Shown here one piece after another: positions 13,278 through 29,670 of a stretch of 64,000 nucleotides of DNA (positions within the stretch are counted from its first letter, which is position 1; each line of letters starts with the position of its first letter). The stretch lies in the NCBI RefSeq assembly GCF_000512695.2, contig NZ_AZRW02000004.1:62001-126000 (forward strand), in the 5' to 3' direction. The position numbers were made by a program, and so were the translations under genes. This DNA is from Pseudomonas sp. QTF5. GTDB taxonomy: Bacteria > Pseudomonadota > Gammaproteobacteria > Pseudomonadales > Pseudomonadaceae. The notes under the pieces were generated by a model, which made no database searches, was not told where the DNA came from, and saw only the letters and a list, made by a program, of their open reading frames with translations.

Positions 13278-14732
13278 GGGCCACCTCCCATGCAGTCAGG
13301 GCGTGATCGGCCTCGACCAGATCGGAGAAAGCGTGGCGCTCGCCGTTGATTTCCTGATAGTCCTCGTGACCTTTACCGGCCAGGACAATCACGTCATCCG
13401 CCGAAGCGCTGGCGATCAATTGGGCAATCGCCTGGCCTCGGCCGGCGACGAAGGCAACTTTATCCTCAGCGGTGAAACCGGCGCGGATGTCGTCGAAAAT
13501 CACGGTCGGGTCTTCGGTGCGCGGATTGTCATCGGTGACCAGTACGCCATCGGCCAGACGCTCGACCACTTCCGCCATCAGCGGACGCTTGCCGCGATCG
13601 CGATCACCACCGCAACCGAACAGGCACAGCAACCGGCCTTTGGCGTGAGGACGCAGGGCCATCAAGACTTTTTCCAGCGCATCCGGTGTGTGGGCGTAAT
13701 CGACCACCACCAACGGCTGAGTACCGCCGCCCAGGCGCTGCATGCGACCGACCGGGCCTTCGAGTTTCGGCAGCACTTTGAGGATTTCGTCCAGCGCGTA
13801 GTCCAGCCCGAGCAAGGCGCCAACCGCGGCCAACACATTGCTCAGGTTGAAACGACCGAGCAAGGTGCTGCGCAAATGGTGCTCGCCTTGCGGCGTAACC
13901 AGCGTTGCGCGCACGCCTTCGTCGTCGAACTGCGCTTCGCGGCAATACAGGTAGGCGCTGGAATCTTCCAGGCTGTAAGTGATCAGTCGCGACTCGCCTT
14001 TATCGGCAGCCAGTTGCCGGCCGAAATCGTCGTCGAGGTTGACCACCCGGCACTTCAAATCATTCCAGGCAAACAACTTGGCCTTGGTTTCGCCATAGGC
14101 CTGCATGGTGCCGTGGTAATCCAGATGATCGCGCGACAGGTTGGTCATCACCGCCACATTGAACGCCAACGCAGTCACGCGGCCCTGATCCAGGCCGTGG
14201 GAAGAAACTTCCATGGCCACGGCTTTGGCGCCGGCCTTCTTCAGGTCGGCGAGAGTCGCTTGCACCGCAATCGGGTTCGGCGTGGTGTGCAGACCGCTTT
14301 CCAGCGCGCCGTAGAAACCGGAGCCCAGAGTGCCGACGATGCCGCAGTGTTGACCGAGCAGGTCGAGCGCTTGGGCGACCAATTGGGTCACGCTGGTTTT
14401 ACCGTTGGTGCCGGTCACGCCGATCAGATTGAGGTGACGGCTCGGTTCGCCATAAAAACGCCCGGCAATGTCCGACAGCTGCGCCGCCAGGCCTTTGACT
14501 GGAATCAGCGGTACGTCGGTAATCGGCAGCACGGTCGCGCCTTCGACTTCATAAGCCACAGCAGCAGCGCCGCGTTGCAAGGCGTCGGCGATGTGCGCAC
14601 GCCCGTCGAACTTGCCACCAGGAACCGCGAGAAACAAATCGCCTGCTCGTACGTTGCGGCTGTCCAGCGCCAATTCGCGGATCAACAGATCGCGGCCGGC
14701 GTGGGCAAAAATCTTGTTCAGGCTCAGCGACA

Positions 14733-14733
<1 letters not shown>
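13270..14733 (-). CDS. murE: UDP-N-acetylmuramoyl-L-alanyl-D-glutamate--2,6-diaminopimelate ligase
   Basis: MurE adds the third stem residue. The motif VTDDNPRTEDP contains the DNPR signature that selects meso-diaminopimelate, so the wall is the usual Gram-negative type. The ATP loop is GVTGTNGKTSVTQLVAQAL, and DYAHTPDALEKVL marks the C-terminal domain. The product has 487 residues. Its start codon shares one base with the ftsI stop (TGATG). Confidence 0.98.
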
Positions 14734-16761
<2,028 letters not shown>

Positions 16762-16765
<4 letters not shown>

Positions 16766-17709
16766 CGCAACTTCTCCGCGACACGCATGATGGCGCTACG
16801 GGAACGTGGGTTGGCTTTGAGTTCGGCCTCGGAGGCGGACTGCGCTTTGCCATGGATTTTGATTTTCGGTTCGAAAGCGACGTGACGGACCGGCAGGTTG
16901 CGCGGCAGGTTGTCGGCTTCGCCTTTCACCAGTTTGCGCATGAACAATTTGACGATGCGGTCTTCCAGCGAATGGAAGCTGATCACCACCAGACGACCGC
17001 CCACTTCCAGACATTCCAGAGCGGCTTCGAGACCGGTTTCCAGATCACCCAGTTCGTTGTTGACGTGAATACGCAGGCCCTGGAACGCACGGGTGGCCGG
17101 GTTCTTGCCCTTTTCCCACGCCGGGTTGGCGACTTTCAGCACTTCAGCCAGATCGCCAGTGCGCTCGAACGGCTTGATGTCGCGACGCTCGGCCACGGCA
17201 CGCGCCATGCGGCCGGAGAAACGTTCTTCGCCATATTCCTTGAACACCCGGGCGATTTCTTCCACCGGCGCGGTGTTGACGAACTCGGCGGCGCTGATCC
17301 CGCGGGACGGGTCCATGCGCATGTCCAACGGGCCGTCGTTGAGAAAACTGAAACCGCGCTCAGGGTCGTCGAGCTGCGGCGAAGACACGCCGAGGTCGAG
17401 CAGAACACCGCTGACCTTGCCGGCCAGACCGCGCTCGGCGACTTCCGATCCGAGCTCGGCAAAGCTGCGCTGTACAACGACAAAGCGGCCGTCTTCGGCC
17501 GCTAGCGTTTGCCCGGTGGCAATCGCTTGAGGATCTTTGTCGAATCCGAGCAACCGTCCATCAGGTCCGAGCTGGCTGAGGATCAACCGACTGTGTCCGC
17601 CACGTCCGAACGTACCGTCCAGATAGCAGCCATCAGGACGTACGGCGAGAGCCTCGACGGCTTCGTCAAGCAATACGGTGATGTGGTTAAAGCCGCTATC
17701 AATAGTCAC
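16762..17709 (-). CDS. rsmH: 16S rRNA (cytosine(1402)-N(4))-methyltransferase
   Basis: RsmH (MraW) methylates N4 of C1402 in the ribosomal P site. The 315-residue protein begins [15 protein letters not shown] and has the SAM-binding motif [14 protein letters not shown] at about residues 30-45. Further motifs are [21 protein letters not shown] and, near the end, [13 protein letters not shown]. It is the second gene of the dcw cluster, overlapping mraZ and ftsL by 4 bp each. Confidence 0.98.
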
Positions 17710-18161
17710 AGGATCAAATCACGCAGTTCATCAGGCATAGCGCCCGGTTGTTGAATAGCAGCCAGGTCAGCGGCAGAAACCGCATTCCAGGCATCCTCGT
17801 CCCACAATTGGAACTTGTTCAGTTGGCCTACCAACATTGCGCGCTTATCCAACTTGGCATATTCGCGAAGACGCGGCGGAACCAGAAAACGACCACTGCC
17901 ATCGAGCTCGAGGTCGACGGCATTACCAATCAGTAAACGTTGCAGGCGGCGGTTCTCTTCGCGAAGCGAAGGCAGTGCGCGCAGTTTGGTTTCGATAATT
18001 TCCCACTCATCGAGGGGATAAACACACAAACACGGATCAACGGCATCGATGGTGACGATTAATTGACCGGAACTACGCGAAACCAGCTCGTCACGGTACC
18101 GGCTCGGCATAGCGAGACGGCCCTTTGCATCGAGACTGATAGCGTTAGCTCCGCGAAACAC
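17706..18161 (-). CDS. mraZ: Transcriptional regulator MraZ, first gene of the dcw cluster
   Basis: MraZ is an AbrB-fold DNA-binding protein that in E. coli represses its own promoter and so the dcw cluster. The 151-residue product has two SpoVT/AbrB-like modules. One starts at [22 protein letters not shown] and the other at [21 protein letters not shown], each with the conserved DxxGR core. The start codon is GTG at 18161. Upstream at 18201-18230 lie three 10-bp repeats that match the expected operator layout. Confidence 0.97.
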   Translation of the reverse strand: MFRGANAISLDAKGRLAMPSRYRDELVSRSSGQLIVTIDAVDPCLCVYPLDEWEIIETKLRALPSLREENRRLQRLLIGNAVDLELDGSGRFLVPPRLREYAKLDKRAMLVGQLNKFQLWDEDAWNAVSAADLAAIQQPGAMPDELRDLIL

Positions 18162-18200
18162 GTCAGCGTTTCTCCAAATATTAGCGTTTTACGCTCAAAA

Positions 18201-18230
18201 AACCCACTTCATGCCACTTTCCGCCACTTG
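18201..18230 (-). promoter_or_regulatory. Three tandem MraZ boxes upstream of mraZ
   Basis: Read on the minus strand, the sequence consists of three direct repeats with an exact 10-bp period: AAGTGGCGGA, AAGTGGCATG, AAGTGGGTTT. The conserved core AAGTGG recurs at 18204-18209, 18214-18219 and 18224-18229. E. coli MraZ is known to bind three TGGG-type repeats separated by 5 bp just downstream of the mraZ promoter, which is the same geometry. The assignment is inferred from that. Confidence 0.75.
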
Positions 18231-18235
18231 CGCAC

Positions 18236-18265
18236 ACTATAGGAATGCGCCCACCACACCGTCAA
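18236..18265 (-). promoter_or_regulatory. Likely sigma-70 promoter of the dcw cluster
   Basis: On the minus strand TTGACG and TATAGT are separated by 18 bp, a good match to the -35 and -10 consensus. The start point would fall at about 18229, so the three MraZ boxes lie in the initially transcribed region and about 70 bases remain before the mraZ GTG. Confidence 0.65.
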
Positions 18266-18513
18266 GGCGCGGATTAAAGGAAAAGCCTTACAGAACGGAG
18301 ATTTAGGAGCGTAAAAGGAGGGTTAACGAGAATCTGACAGATGAATTTGCTCAATAACTTGAATCAGCACAGAAGGCTGCGTTCAGAAGTTAAAGTAGTT
18401 TGTTAAGAGTAAGATTTTTTCGGTATTACAAAAGCGCTTCTGCTATTGATTCAGCAGGGGAGGGAAATTGCCATAACGCACATCGCTGCCCAATGATGAA
18501 GCAGAGAAAAAAA
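18266..18513. other. Gap between rnpB 3' end and dcw promoter, no gene seen
   Basis: About 250 bases of lower GC than the surroundings, with no open frame showing Pseudomonas-like codon use. A weak CTGCT/AGCAG hairpin near 18438-18458 could help end the rnpB primary transcript; nothing else is supported. Confidence 0.5.
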
Positions 18514-18872
18514 GGTGGAGAGTCGATCTGTAAGCCGGGTTCTGTCTTGAACAGTCATTCGTCTACGATGGCCATCACTGGACATCTTTAGCAACCTACC
18601 CGGTCCCAGCGCGGGCCACGCCTTGGGACCCTATTTGGTCTTGCTCCAAGTGGGGTTTACCTAGCCACGAACTGTTGCCAGACGTGCGGTGCGCTCTTAC
18701 CGCACCTTTTCACCCTTACCGGCGCCGAAGCGCTTAGGCGGTTATTTTCTGTGGCACTTTCCGTAGGCTCACGCCTCCCAGGCATTACCTGGCACTTCGC
18801 CCTATGGAGCCCGGACTTTCCTCCCCCCCCTAATTTTCATAGAGGGCAGCGACTGTCCGATCGACTCTCCGC
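18514..18872 (-). ncRNA. rnpB: RNase P catalytic RNA, bacterial class A
   Basis: RNase P RNA matures the 5' ends of tRNAs. Read on the minus strand, the 5' part carries the universally conserved GAGGAAAGTCCGGGCTCCAT followed by AGGGCGAAGTGCCAGGTAA. The middle has GGTAAGGGTGAAAAGGTGCG and AAGAGCGCACCGCACG. The 3' part has GATGAATGACTG and ACAGAACCCGGCTTA. The 5' GAGAGTCGATCGG and 3' CAGATCGACTCTC sequences pair as helix P1. A T-run follows the 3' end directly (CTCCACC then seven T). Ends are given to within a few bases. The order rsmI-rnpB-mraZ matches other pseudomonads. Confidence 0.97.
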
Positions 18873-18942
18873 CGCGAAGGTTAACGGCAGAGCGGCCGAA
18901 GAACAAGCAATAAAAGCCTCTGGCCGGCGCTGCACGTCGGTT

Positions 18943-19815
18943 TTACTCGCCTTTCTGTTTATCCAGCGCGACCTGATAGAGCACATTCTTGCGCTCACCG
19001 GTAATTTGCGCCGCCAATGCCGCCGCACGCTTGAGCGGCATTTCTTCGAGTAACAGGTTGAGAATACGCATGGCTTCACTGCTGACAGCGTCTTCAGTCT
19101 CAGGGGCAGTCCAGCCCGCCACCAGCACCACACACTCGCCACGCTGCTGATTGCTGTCCGATTCGACAAACTCGCGCAACTCGGCCAACGGCAAGCCTTT
19201 GAGGGTTTCGAAGGTCTTGGTCAGCTCCCGCGCCAGCAATGCCGGGCGCTCGGCGCCGAATACCAGCTCCATGTCTTGCAGGCATTCAAGGATCCGATGC
19301 GGTGCTTCATAGAAAATCAGCGTGCGCGGCTCTTCTTTTACCAGTTCCAGACGAGCACGTCGGCCGACAGCCTTGGCCGGCAAAAAACCTTCGAAGATGA
19401 AACGGTCGGACGGCAGCCCCGCCGCCGACAACGCCGCAATCAAGGCGCACGCTCCCGGAACCGGCACCACATTGATTCCCGCGGTACGAGCCTGTCGCAC
19501 CAGGTGATAACCCGGATCGGAAATCAGCGGCGTCCCGGCGTCGGAGATCAACGCCACATCGTCGCCCGCCAGCAGACGCGTGATAAAGCGGTTACCCTCC
19601 TCTCGTTCGTTGTGTTCATGGCAGGCCGCCAGCGGCGTCGGAATGCCGAAATGCTGCATCAATCGCTGGGAATGGCGAGTGTCTTCGGCAGCGATCAAAG
19701 CGACCTCGCGCAGGATCTTCAGCGCACGCGCACTGATGTCGTCCAGGTTGCCGATGGGCGTCGCCACCACATAAAGCGAGCCAGCAGCGGAATTCAAAGC
19801 ACCTGGAGCAGTCAA
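18943..19815 (-). CDS. rsmI: 16S rRNA (cytidine(1402)-2'-O)-methyltransferase
   Basis: RsmI 2'-O-methylates C1402, the same base that RsmH modifies at N4. The tetrapyrrole-methylase fold is clear: GSLYVVATPIGNLDDISARAL at the N-terminus, then AAEDTRHSQRLMQHFGI, LISDAGTPLISDPGYHLV and GLPSDRFIFEGFLP. I prefer a TTG start at 19815, giving LTAPGALNS... and 290 residues, because GAGG lies 8 bases upstream. An in-frame ATG at 19848 would add 11 residues but has no ribosome site. The gene is divergent from lpoA. Confidence 0.95.
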   Translation of the reverse strand: MTAPGALNSAAGSLYVVATPIGNLDDISARALKILREVALIAAEDTRHSQRLMQHFGIPTPLAACHEHNEREEGNRFITRLLAGDDVALISDAGTPLISDPGYHLVRQARTAGINVVPVPGACALIAALSAAGLPSDRFIFEGFLPAKAVGRRARLELVKEEPRTLIFYEAPHRILECLQDMELVFGAERPALLARELTKTFETLKGLPLAELREFVESDSNQQRGECVVLVAGWTAPETEDAVSSEAMRILNLLLEEMPLKRAAALAAQITGERKNVLYQVALDKQKGE

Positions 19816-19960
19816 AGCGCACACCTCATGATCGGTAAAAGGCGACATTGTAGCGCGTAGCGGCGTTTGCGATACGCCTCACCCTCCCCGGGTTTTCCAG
19901 CCTTTTGTGCAGTGCTGCAACATTTACACGAGCTAAATTGATCGATTCACGCCAGTAACA

Positions 19961-19989
19961 TCGCGCCCCGGCCAGTGCTTGGGTACAAT
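19961..19989 (+). promoter_or_regulatory. Possible promoter of lpoA
   Basis: GGGTACAATTCC contains TACAAT at 19984-19989, in the context GCTTGGGTACAAT that resembles many Pseudomonas -10 regions. No good -35 hexamer stands at the right distance. It lies 36 bases before the lpoA ATG. Confidence 0.4.
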
Positions 19990-20025
19990 TCCCCGCTAAT
20001 TTGATCGAGTATCAGGAACACTTAC

Positions 20026-21836
20026 ATGATCGCTTGCCTGCGGCTGTTCTCTGCCCTTTGCCTCGCTGCCTTGCTGGCGGCTTGCGCCAGCTCGCCCTCT
20101 TCCAGCCTTGGCGAACTTCCACGGACCCCGGACGCCAGTATCGAGCAATTGCTCGAACAGGCCGCTAAAAGCAAAGATCCGGAAAAAGCCGCTCTATTGC
20201 GCTTGAGCGCGGCAGACCTGGCTTATCGTCAGGGCAATGCCGGCCAGTCCGCGCAAATCCTGCAACAAGTACCGACGGAACAACTCAAGCCAGGCCAACA
20301 AGTCTTCGCCAGTACCCTGGCGGCTGAACTGGCCATGGTCCGCAATCAGCCGAAAGCGGCGCTGACGGCCTTGAGCCATCCGAGCCTGCAACGCTTGGGC
20401 GAGCTGCCCGTCGAACAACAGGTTCGCACCGGCACCGTTCATGCCCGCGCCCTTGAGGCCGATGGCCAGACCCTGGCCGCCGCACGGGAGCGCATCTTCA
20501 TTGCCCCGATGCTTGAAGGTGAAGCAGCCAGCAAAAACCATGAAGCGATCTGGACCCTGATCGCTTCGCTGCCGACCGATCAATTGCAGCCGACCACCGA
20601 CGATGACCTCGGCGGCTGGATACGTCTGGCGCTGGCGGTGAAAACGGCCGGCACTTTGGAACAGCAGCAAGCCGCGATCGACAACTGGCGCGAACGGAAT
20701 CCAAAGCACCCGGCTGCCATCCAGCTGCCATTGCCACTGACCAAACTCAAGGAACTGGCCAGCCAGCCCCTGAGCAAGATTGCCCTGCTACTGCCACAAG
20801 ACGGCCCGCTGGCATCGGTTGGCAAAGCACTGCGCGAAGGTTTCATGGCCGCTCACTACCAGGCGCAACAAGCCGGGCAGAAGCCGCCAGCCATCGAGTT
20901 CTATGACAGCTCGCGCCTCACCTCTCTCGACGAGTTCTATCGCAAGGCCCAGGCCGATGGCGTGCAACTGGTGGTCGGCCCGCTGGAGAAGCCGCTGGTC
21001 AAACAGCTCAGCGCGCGCCCGCAACTGCCGATCACCACCCTGGCGCTGAACTACAGCGAAGGCGAACAAGGTCCGGCTCAACTGTTCCAGTTCGGCCTGG
21101 CCGCTGAAGACGAAGCCCGCGAAGTGTCCCGTCGTGCGCGCGCCGATGGCCTGCACCGCGCCGCCATCATGGTGCCGAAAGGCGAATGGGGCGACCGCGT
21201 ATACAAGGCGTTCAGCCAGGATTGGCAAGCCAACGGTGGCAGCATCGTCGCGGCCGAACGCGTCGACCAACCGGTCCAATTGGCCCAGCAGATTGCCGAC
21301 ATGTTCCAGTTGCGCCAGAGCGAAGGCCGCGCCAAGAGCCTGCAAAGCACCGTTGGCTCGCAGGTTGCCGCACAACCTTCGCGTCGTCAGGACATCGAGT
21401 TCATCTTCCTGGCCGCGACGCCGCAGCAGGCTCAACAGATCAAACCGACCCTGAACTTCCAGTACGCGGGTGACGTGCCGGTTTACGCCACCTCCCACGT
21501 GTTCAGCGCCAGCGGCGACCAGAACCAGTACAACGACATGAACGGTATTCGCTTCTGCGAAACACCATGGCTGCTGGATGCCAACGACCCGCTGCGCAAA
21601 CAGGTCACTGCACAATGGCCACAAGCCGGTGGCAGCCTGGGCCGCCTGTACGCGATGGGCGTTGATGCCTATCGTCTGGCACCGCGCCTGGGGCAACTCA
21701 AGGCCTTGCCGGACAGCCGCATCCAAGGCCAATCGGGCAGCCTGGGCATGACTCAGAATCAGCGGGTCGAGCGTCAGTTGCCATGGGCAGAGTTCATCAA
21801 CGGTCAGGTTCAACGCCTGCCGGATACCTCACGCTG

Positions 21837-21837
<1 letters not shown>
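20026..21837 (+). CDS. lpoA: Outer-membrane lipoprotein activator of penicillin-binding protein 1A
   Basis: LpoA reaches through the wall to activate PBP1A. The 603-residue precursor has a lipoprotein signal peptide with lipobox LAAC (Cys20). A TPR-like N-terminal half follows (to about residue 250), then a periplasmic binding protein-like domain starting ISKIALLLPQDGPLASVGKALREG. The neighbours yraN, gmhA/diaA and a BON lipoprotein follow in the order seen in E. coli (yraM-yraN-diaA-yraP). AGGA precedes the ATG. Confidence 0.95.
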
Positions 21838-23472
<1,635 letters not shown>

Positions 23473-23539
23473 TCGGCTTGTAGGCGTCTGCGCAAAACGG
23501 TGGAACTCTCACCCAGGATTGCGCACATGCCGGACGCAC

Positions 23540-23574
23540 AAAAAAACCCGCTGAAATCACTTCAGCGGGTTTTT
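23540..23574. terminator. Bidirectional terminator between lpoA operon and purL-NIF3 genes
   Basis: AAACCCGCTGAA-ATCAC-TTCAGCGGGTTT is a perfect 12-bp stem with a 5-base loop. It has A and T runs at its two sides, so it can end both convergent transcription units. Confidence 0.92.
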
Positions 23575-23594
23575 CATTTCAGCGGCCAGGAAGA

Positions 23595-23906
23595 TCAGAA
23601 ATCCTCCAACCGCCATACCTCGTAAGCCGGCGCCTCATAGGGATGGCTCTCTTTCAGAGCCACCACCACCGCCTGAATCAACTCATCGCTGACCACAAGC
23701 TCAACCTTCCATTCCTCAACCTGCTCGACCTGCCCCGCTTCACCAATGAACGGCTGGCTGCCATCCAGCGGGCGAAACTGACCCAACCCAAACACCTGCC
23801 ACGCGCAGTGATCATAAGCCCCGATCCGCCCGCCACCGGCAGCGAACACAGCGCTTTTGACCACCTCGACATGACTGGCCGGAACAAAAAAACTGAGCTT
23901 GTACAC
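23595..23906 (-). CDS. Small NIF3-like protein (stand-alone YqfO-type domain)
   Basis: A 103-residue protein, MYKLSFFVPASHVEVVKSAVFAAGGGRIG at its start and EVWRLEDF at its end. It matches the domain that is inserted in longer NIF3/YqfO proteins and also occurs alone in proteobacteria. Its biochemical role is unknown. It begins 5 bp after the purL stop, so it is probably co-transcribed with purL. Confidence 0.8.
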   Translation of the reverse strand: MYKLSFFVPASHVEVVKSAVFAAGGGRIGAYDHCAWQVFGLGQFRPLDGSQPFIGEAGQVEQVEEWKVELVVSDELIQAVVVALKESHPYEAPAYEVWRLEDF

Positions 23907-23911
23907 GGCGC

Positions 23912-26900
23912 TTAGTTTACCCAGACCCGCGCGTTACGGAACATACGCATCCAAGGTGCGTCTTCGTTCCAGTCTTCCGAACGCCACGAGTTCTGCACAG
24001 CACGGAATACACGCTCCGGGTGCGGCATCATGATGGTCACGCGACCGTCACGGCTGGTCAGCCCGGTGATCCCACGCGGCGAGCCGTTCGGGTTGGCCGG
24101 GTAGTTTTCGGTGACCTTGCCGTGGTTGTCGACGAAACGCATTGCCACGCAACCCGACAGATCGGCTTCCAGCAACGCTTCTTCGCTGGCGAATTCGGCA
24201 TGACCTTCGCCGTGAGCAATAGCGATCGGCATACGCGAACCGGCCATGCCCTGCAGGAAGATCGAGTTCGACTCCTGAATCTGTACCATCGCCACACGAG
24301 CTTCGAACTGCTCGGAACGGTTACGCACGAAGTGCGGCCAGAACTCGCTGCCCGGGATCAGCTCGTGCAGGTTGGACATCATCTGGCAACCGTTGCACAC
24401 GCCGAGGGTGAAGCTGTCGTTACGTTCGAAGAAGCCCTGGAAGGCATCGCGAGCGCGGCTGTTGAACAGCGCGGACTTGGCCCAGCCTTCGCCGGCACCC
24501 AGTACGTCGCCGTACGAGAAACCGCCGCAAGCCACCAGACCTTTGAACTCGTTCAGGTCGACACGGCCGGCCAGAATGTCGCTCATGTGCACGTCGATCG
24601 CGTTGAAACCGGCGCGGTCGAACGCGGCCGCCATTTCCACCTGACCGTTGACGCCCTGCTCACGCAGCACGGCAACCTGTGGGCGGATGCCTTTCTTGAT
24701 GTAAGGCGCGGCGACGTCCTGGTTGACGTCGTAGCTGAGCTTGACGCTCAGGCCCGGGTTGTCTTCTTCCAGCAGCACGTCGAACTCCTGTTCGGCGCAG
24801 TCGGCGTTATCACGCAGACGCTGGATCTGGTAGCTGGTTTCAGCCCACTGACGTTGCAGCAGACGACGCTGACCTTCGAACACGGTGTCGCCGTTGAAAG
24901 TGATGCTGATCTCGCCGTTGTTCATTGGCTGACCGATCACCGACACACAGTCACCCAGGCCAGCTGCGCTGAACTGCGCGAGGATGTCTGGAGTGGCGTC
25001 CTGGCGAACCTGGATCACCGCGCCCAGTTCTTCGTTGAACAGGATCGCGGCGATATCGGCGGAGGTTTCTGCCAGACCGTCGAGGTTCAGGCTCAGACCG
25101 CAGTGCCCGGCGAAGGCCATTTCTACCACGCTGGTCAGCAGACCACCGTCGGAACGGTCGTGGTAAGCCAGCAAGTGGCCGTCGGCGTTGAGGCCCTGAA
25201 TCACCGCGAAGAAGGCTTTCAGGTCTTCGGCGTCATCGACGTCCGGGGCCTGCTTGCCGAGTTTGCCGTGAACCTGAGCAAGGATCGAAGCGCCCATGCG
25301 GTTCTGACCGCGACCGAGGTCGATCAGGATCAGGTCGGTGGTGCCCTTGTCCATGCGCAGTTGCGGGGTCATGGTCTGACGGATGTCAGCCACGGGCGCG
25401 AAACCGGTCACGATCAGCGACATCGGCGAAGTCACCGTCTTGTCGACGCCTTCATCGTTCCAGCGGGTGGCCATGGACATCGAGTCCTTGCCCACCGGAA
25501 TGGTAATGCCCAGCTCAGGGCACAGTTCCATGCCGACCGCTTTCACGGTGTCGTACAGACGCGCGTCTTCACCCGGGTGGCCGGCTGCGGACATCCAGTT
25601 CGCCGACAGTTTGATGTCGGAGATTTTGGCGATGCGCGACGCCGCGATGTTGGTCAGGGTTTCGCCGATGGCCATGCGGCCCGACGCCGGAGCGTCCAGC
25701 AGAGCCAGCGGAGTGCGCTCGCCCATGGCCATGGCTTCACCGGTATAGACGTCGAAGCTGGTGGCGGTGACGGCAACGTCAGCCACCGGAACCTGCCACG
25801 GGCCGACCATCTGATCACGGGCCACGAGGCCGGTGATGGTACGGTCGCCGATGGTGATCAGGAAGCTTTTGCTGGCCACGGCCGGGTGATGCAGAACGCG
25901 CTCGACGCAGTCGGCAATCTCGAGGGTCGACGGATCGAAATCGTCGCCCAGCTCGTTTTCGCGAACGGCCGAACGGTGCATGCGCGGGGCTTTGCCCAGC
26001 AGCACTTCGAGCGGCATGTCCACCGGGCTGTTGCCGAAGTGGCTGTCGGTCACGGTCAGTTGCGGTTCGGCAGTGGCTTCACCGACCACGGCAAACGGGC
26101 AACGCTCACGTTCGCAGATCGCCTGGAAGCGTTCGAAGTCCGCAGGTCCGACCGCCAGAACGTAGCGTTCCTGGGATTCGTTACTCCAGATTTCGTGCGG
26201 GGCCATGCCCGGCTCGTCGTTTGGAATGTTGCGCAGTTCGAAGCGACCGCCACGGTTGCCGTCGTTGACCAGTTCCGGGAAGGCGTTGGACAGACCGCCC
26301 GCGCCGACGTCGTGGATGAAGCTGATCGGGTTGTGTTCACCCAACTGCCAGCAACGGTCGATGACTTCCTGGCAGCGACGTTCCATTTCCGGGTTTTCGC
26401 GCTGTACCGATGCGAAGTCCAGATCCGCCGAGCTGGTGCCGGTGGCCATGGAAGAGGCAGCGCCGCCGCCCAGGCCGATGAGCATTGCCGGGCCGCCGAG
26501 CACGATCAGCTTGGAGCCAACGGTGATTTCGCCTTTCTGTACGTGTTCGGCACGGATGTTACCCATGCCGCCGGCCAGCATGATCGGCTTGTGGTAACCG
26601 CGAACTTCGTCGCCACGCGGGGTGGTGATCGATTGTTCGAAGGTACGGAAGTAGCCAGTCAGGGCCGGACGACCGAATTCGTTGTTGAACGCGGCGCCAC
26701 CCAGTGGGCCTTCGATCATGATGTCCAGCGCGGTAACGATGCGCTCAGGCTTGCCGTACGGCACTTCCCACGGCTGTTCGAAGCCCGGGATTTGCAGGTT
26801 GGACACGGTGAAACCGGTCAGGCCTGCCTTTGGCTTGGCGCCGCGACCGGTTGCACCTTCATCGCGAATCTCGCCACCGGAACCGGTGGATGCGCCCGGG

Positions 26901-27808
26901 AACGGGGCAATCGCGGTCGGGTGGTTGTGAGTTTCGACTTTCATCAGGATGTGCACCGGTTCCTGCACCGCGCCGTACTGGCGGGTCTCAGGGTCCGGGA
27001 AGAAACGGCCGGCGACGGAGCCGACGATCACCGAGGCGTTGTCCTTATAAGCCGACAAAACACCTTCGCTGTGCATCTGATAGGTGTTCTTGATCATGCC
27101 GAACAGGCTTTTTTCCTGGCTCTGACCGTCGATATCCCAACTGGCGTTGAAGATCTTGTGACGGCAGTGCTCGGAGTTCGCCTGGGCAAACATCATCAGT
27201 TCGATGTCATGCGGGTTGCGCTTCAAGCCGACGAAGGCTGCGACCAGATAGTCGATCTCGTCTTCGGCCAGGGCCAGGCCCAGCTCGGTGTTGGCTTTTT
27301 CCAGCGCGGCGCGGCCGCCACCCAACACGTCGATCGCGGTCAGGGGCTTGGGTTCGGCGTGGCTGAACAGGCCGGCGGCTTGTTCAAGGTTGTCCAATAC
27401 GATCTGGGTCATGCGGTCATGCAGCGCGCCTGCGATCAGCTGCGCTTCGGCATCGCTGAACTGGCCGGCGACGTAGAACGCGATACCGCGCTCCAGGCGC
27501 TGGATCTTGGTCAGGCCGCAGTTGCGAGCGATGTCGCTGGCTTTACTGGACCACGGCGAGATGGTGCCAAAACGTGGCAACACCAGAAACAGACGACCGG
27601 TTGGCTCTTGTACTGGAACGCTTGGGCCGTACTTCAGAAGGCGCGCGAGCACCTGCTGTTCGTCGCCGGTCAGGACGCCGGTAACTTCGGCGAAGTGAGC
27701 GAATTCAGCATACAAGCCGCTGACAGCCGGAACCTTCTGGCTCAGTTGCTCAAGGAGTTTGCTGTGGCGAAAGGCAGAAAGGGCAGGAGCGCCGCGCAGG
27801 ATCAACAT
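23912..27808 (-). CDS. purL: Phosphoribosylformylglycinamidine synthase
   Basis: PurL converts FGAR to FGAM in purine synthesis, using glutamine and ATP. The 1298-residue product is the long single-chain form of gamma-proteobacteria. It has a PurS-like N-terminus, two AIRS-type synthase halves ([30 protein letters not shown]-type loops) and a C-terminal glutaminase. The glutaminase shows the nucleophile in [13 protein letters not shown] and the final histidine in [18 protein letters not shown] -10-like element lies at 27851-27856 on the minus strand, about 45 bases before the ATG. Confidence 0.99.
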   Translation of the reverse strand: MLILRGAPALSAFRHSKLLEQLSQKVPAVSGLYAEFAHFAEVTGVLTGDEQQVLARLLKYGPSVPVQEPTGRLFLVLPRFGTISPWSSKASDIARNCGLTKIQRLERGIAFYVAGQFSDAEAQLIAGALHDRMTQIVLDNLEQAAGLFSHAEPKPLTAIDVLGGGRAALEKANTELGLALAEDEIDYLVAAFVGLKRNPHDIELMMFAQANSEHCRHKIFNASWDIDGQSQEKSLFGMIKNTYQMHSEGVLSAYKDNASVIVGSVAGRFFPDPETRQYGAVQEPVHILMKVETHNHPTAIAPFPGASTGSGGEIRDEGATGRGAKPKAGLTGFTVSNLQIPGFEQPWEVPYGKPERIVTALDIMIEGPLGGAAFNNEFGRPALTGYFRTFEQSITTPRGDEVRGYHKPIMLAGGMGNIRAEHVQKGEITVGSKLIVLGGPAMLIGLGGGAASSMATGTSSADLDFASVQRENPEMERRCQEVIDRCWQLGEHNPISFIHDVGAGGLSNAFPELVNDGNRGGRFELRNIPNDEPGMAPHEIWSNESQERYVLAVGPADFERFQAICERERCPFAVVGEATAEPQLTVTDSHFGNSPVDMPLEVLLGKAPRMHRSAVRENELGDDFDPSTLEIADCVERVLHHPAVASKSFLITIGDRTITGLVARDQMVGPWQVPVADVAVTATSFDVYTGEAMAMGERTPLALLDAPASGRMAIGETLTNIAASRIAKISDIKLSANWMSAAGHPGEDARLYDTVKAVGMELCPELGITIPVGKDSMSMATRWNDEGVDKTVTSPMSLIVTGFAPVADIRQTMTPQLRMDKGTTDLILIDLGRGQNRMGASILAQVHGKLGKQAPDVDDAEDLKAFFAVIQGLNADGHLLAYHDRSDGGLLTSVVEMAFAGHCGLSLNLDGLAETSADIAAILFNEELGAVIQVRQDATPDILAQFSAAGLGDCVSVIGQPMNNGEISITFNGDTVFEGQRRLLQRQWAETSYQIQRLRDNADCAEQEFDVLLEEDNPGLSVKLSYDVNQDVAAPYIKKGIRPQVAVLREQGVNGQVEMAAAFDRAGFNAIDVHMSDILAGRVDLNEFKGLVACGGFSYGDVLGAGEGWAKSALFNSRARDAFQGFFERNDSFTLGVCNGCQMMSNLHELIPGSEFWPHFVRNRSEQFEARVAMVQIQESNSIFLQGMAGSRMPIAIAHGEGHAEFASEEALLEADLSGCVAMRFVDNHGKVTENYPANPNGSPRGITGLTSRDGRVTIMMPHPERVFRAVQNSWRSEDWNEDAPWMRMFRNARVWVN

Positions 27809-27857
27809 CTTCGGGACAGCCTCGGGAAGGGGTGTGCTTTGAGGCCGTGCATTCTAG

Positions 27858-29543
<1,686 letters not shown>

Positions 29544-29558
29544 AAGCCACCACCCATC

Positions 29559-29655
29559 AAATGTGGGAGCGGGCTTGCTCGCGAAGGCGGCTCAACATTC
29601 AACATCTCTGTCGACTGCCACACCCCATTCGCGAGCAAGCCCGCTCCCACATTGG
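29559..29655. repeat. REP doublet (GTGGGAGCGGGCTTGCTC family)
   Basis: ATGTGGGAGCGGGCTTGCTC then GCGAA at the left pairs with TTCGCGAGCAAG then CCCGCTCCCACAT at the right, about 45 bases apart. It lies between the convergent mltF and pdxJ genes and may protect 3' ends or end transcription. Confidence 0.9.
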
Positions 29656-29670
29656 TTTTGTGTTTGGCTT

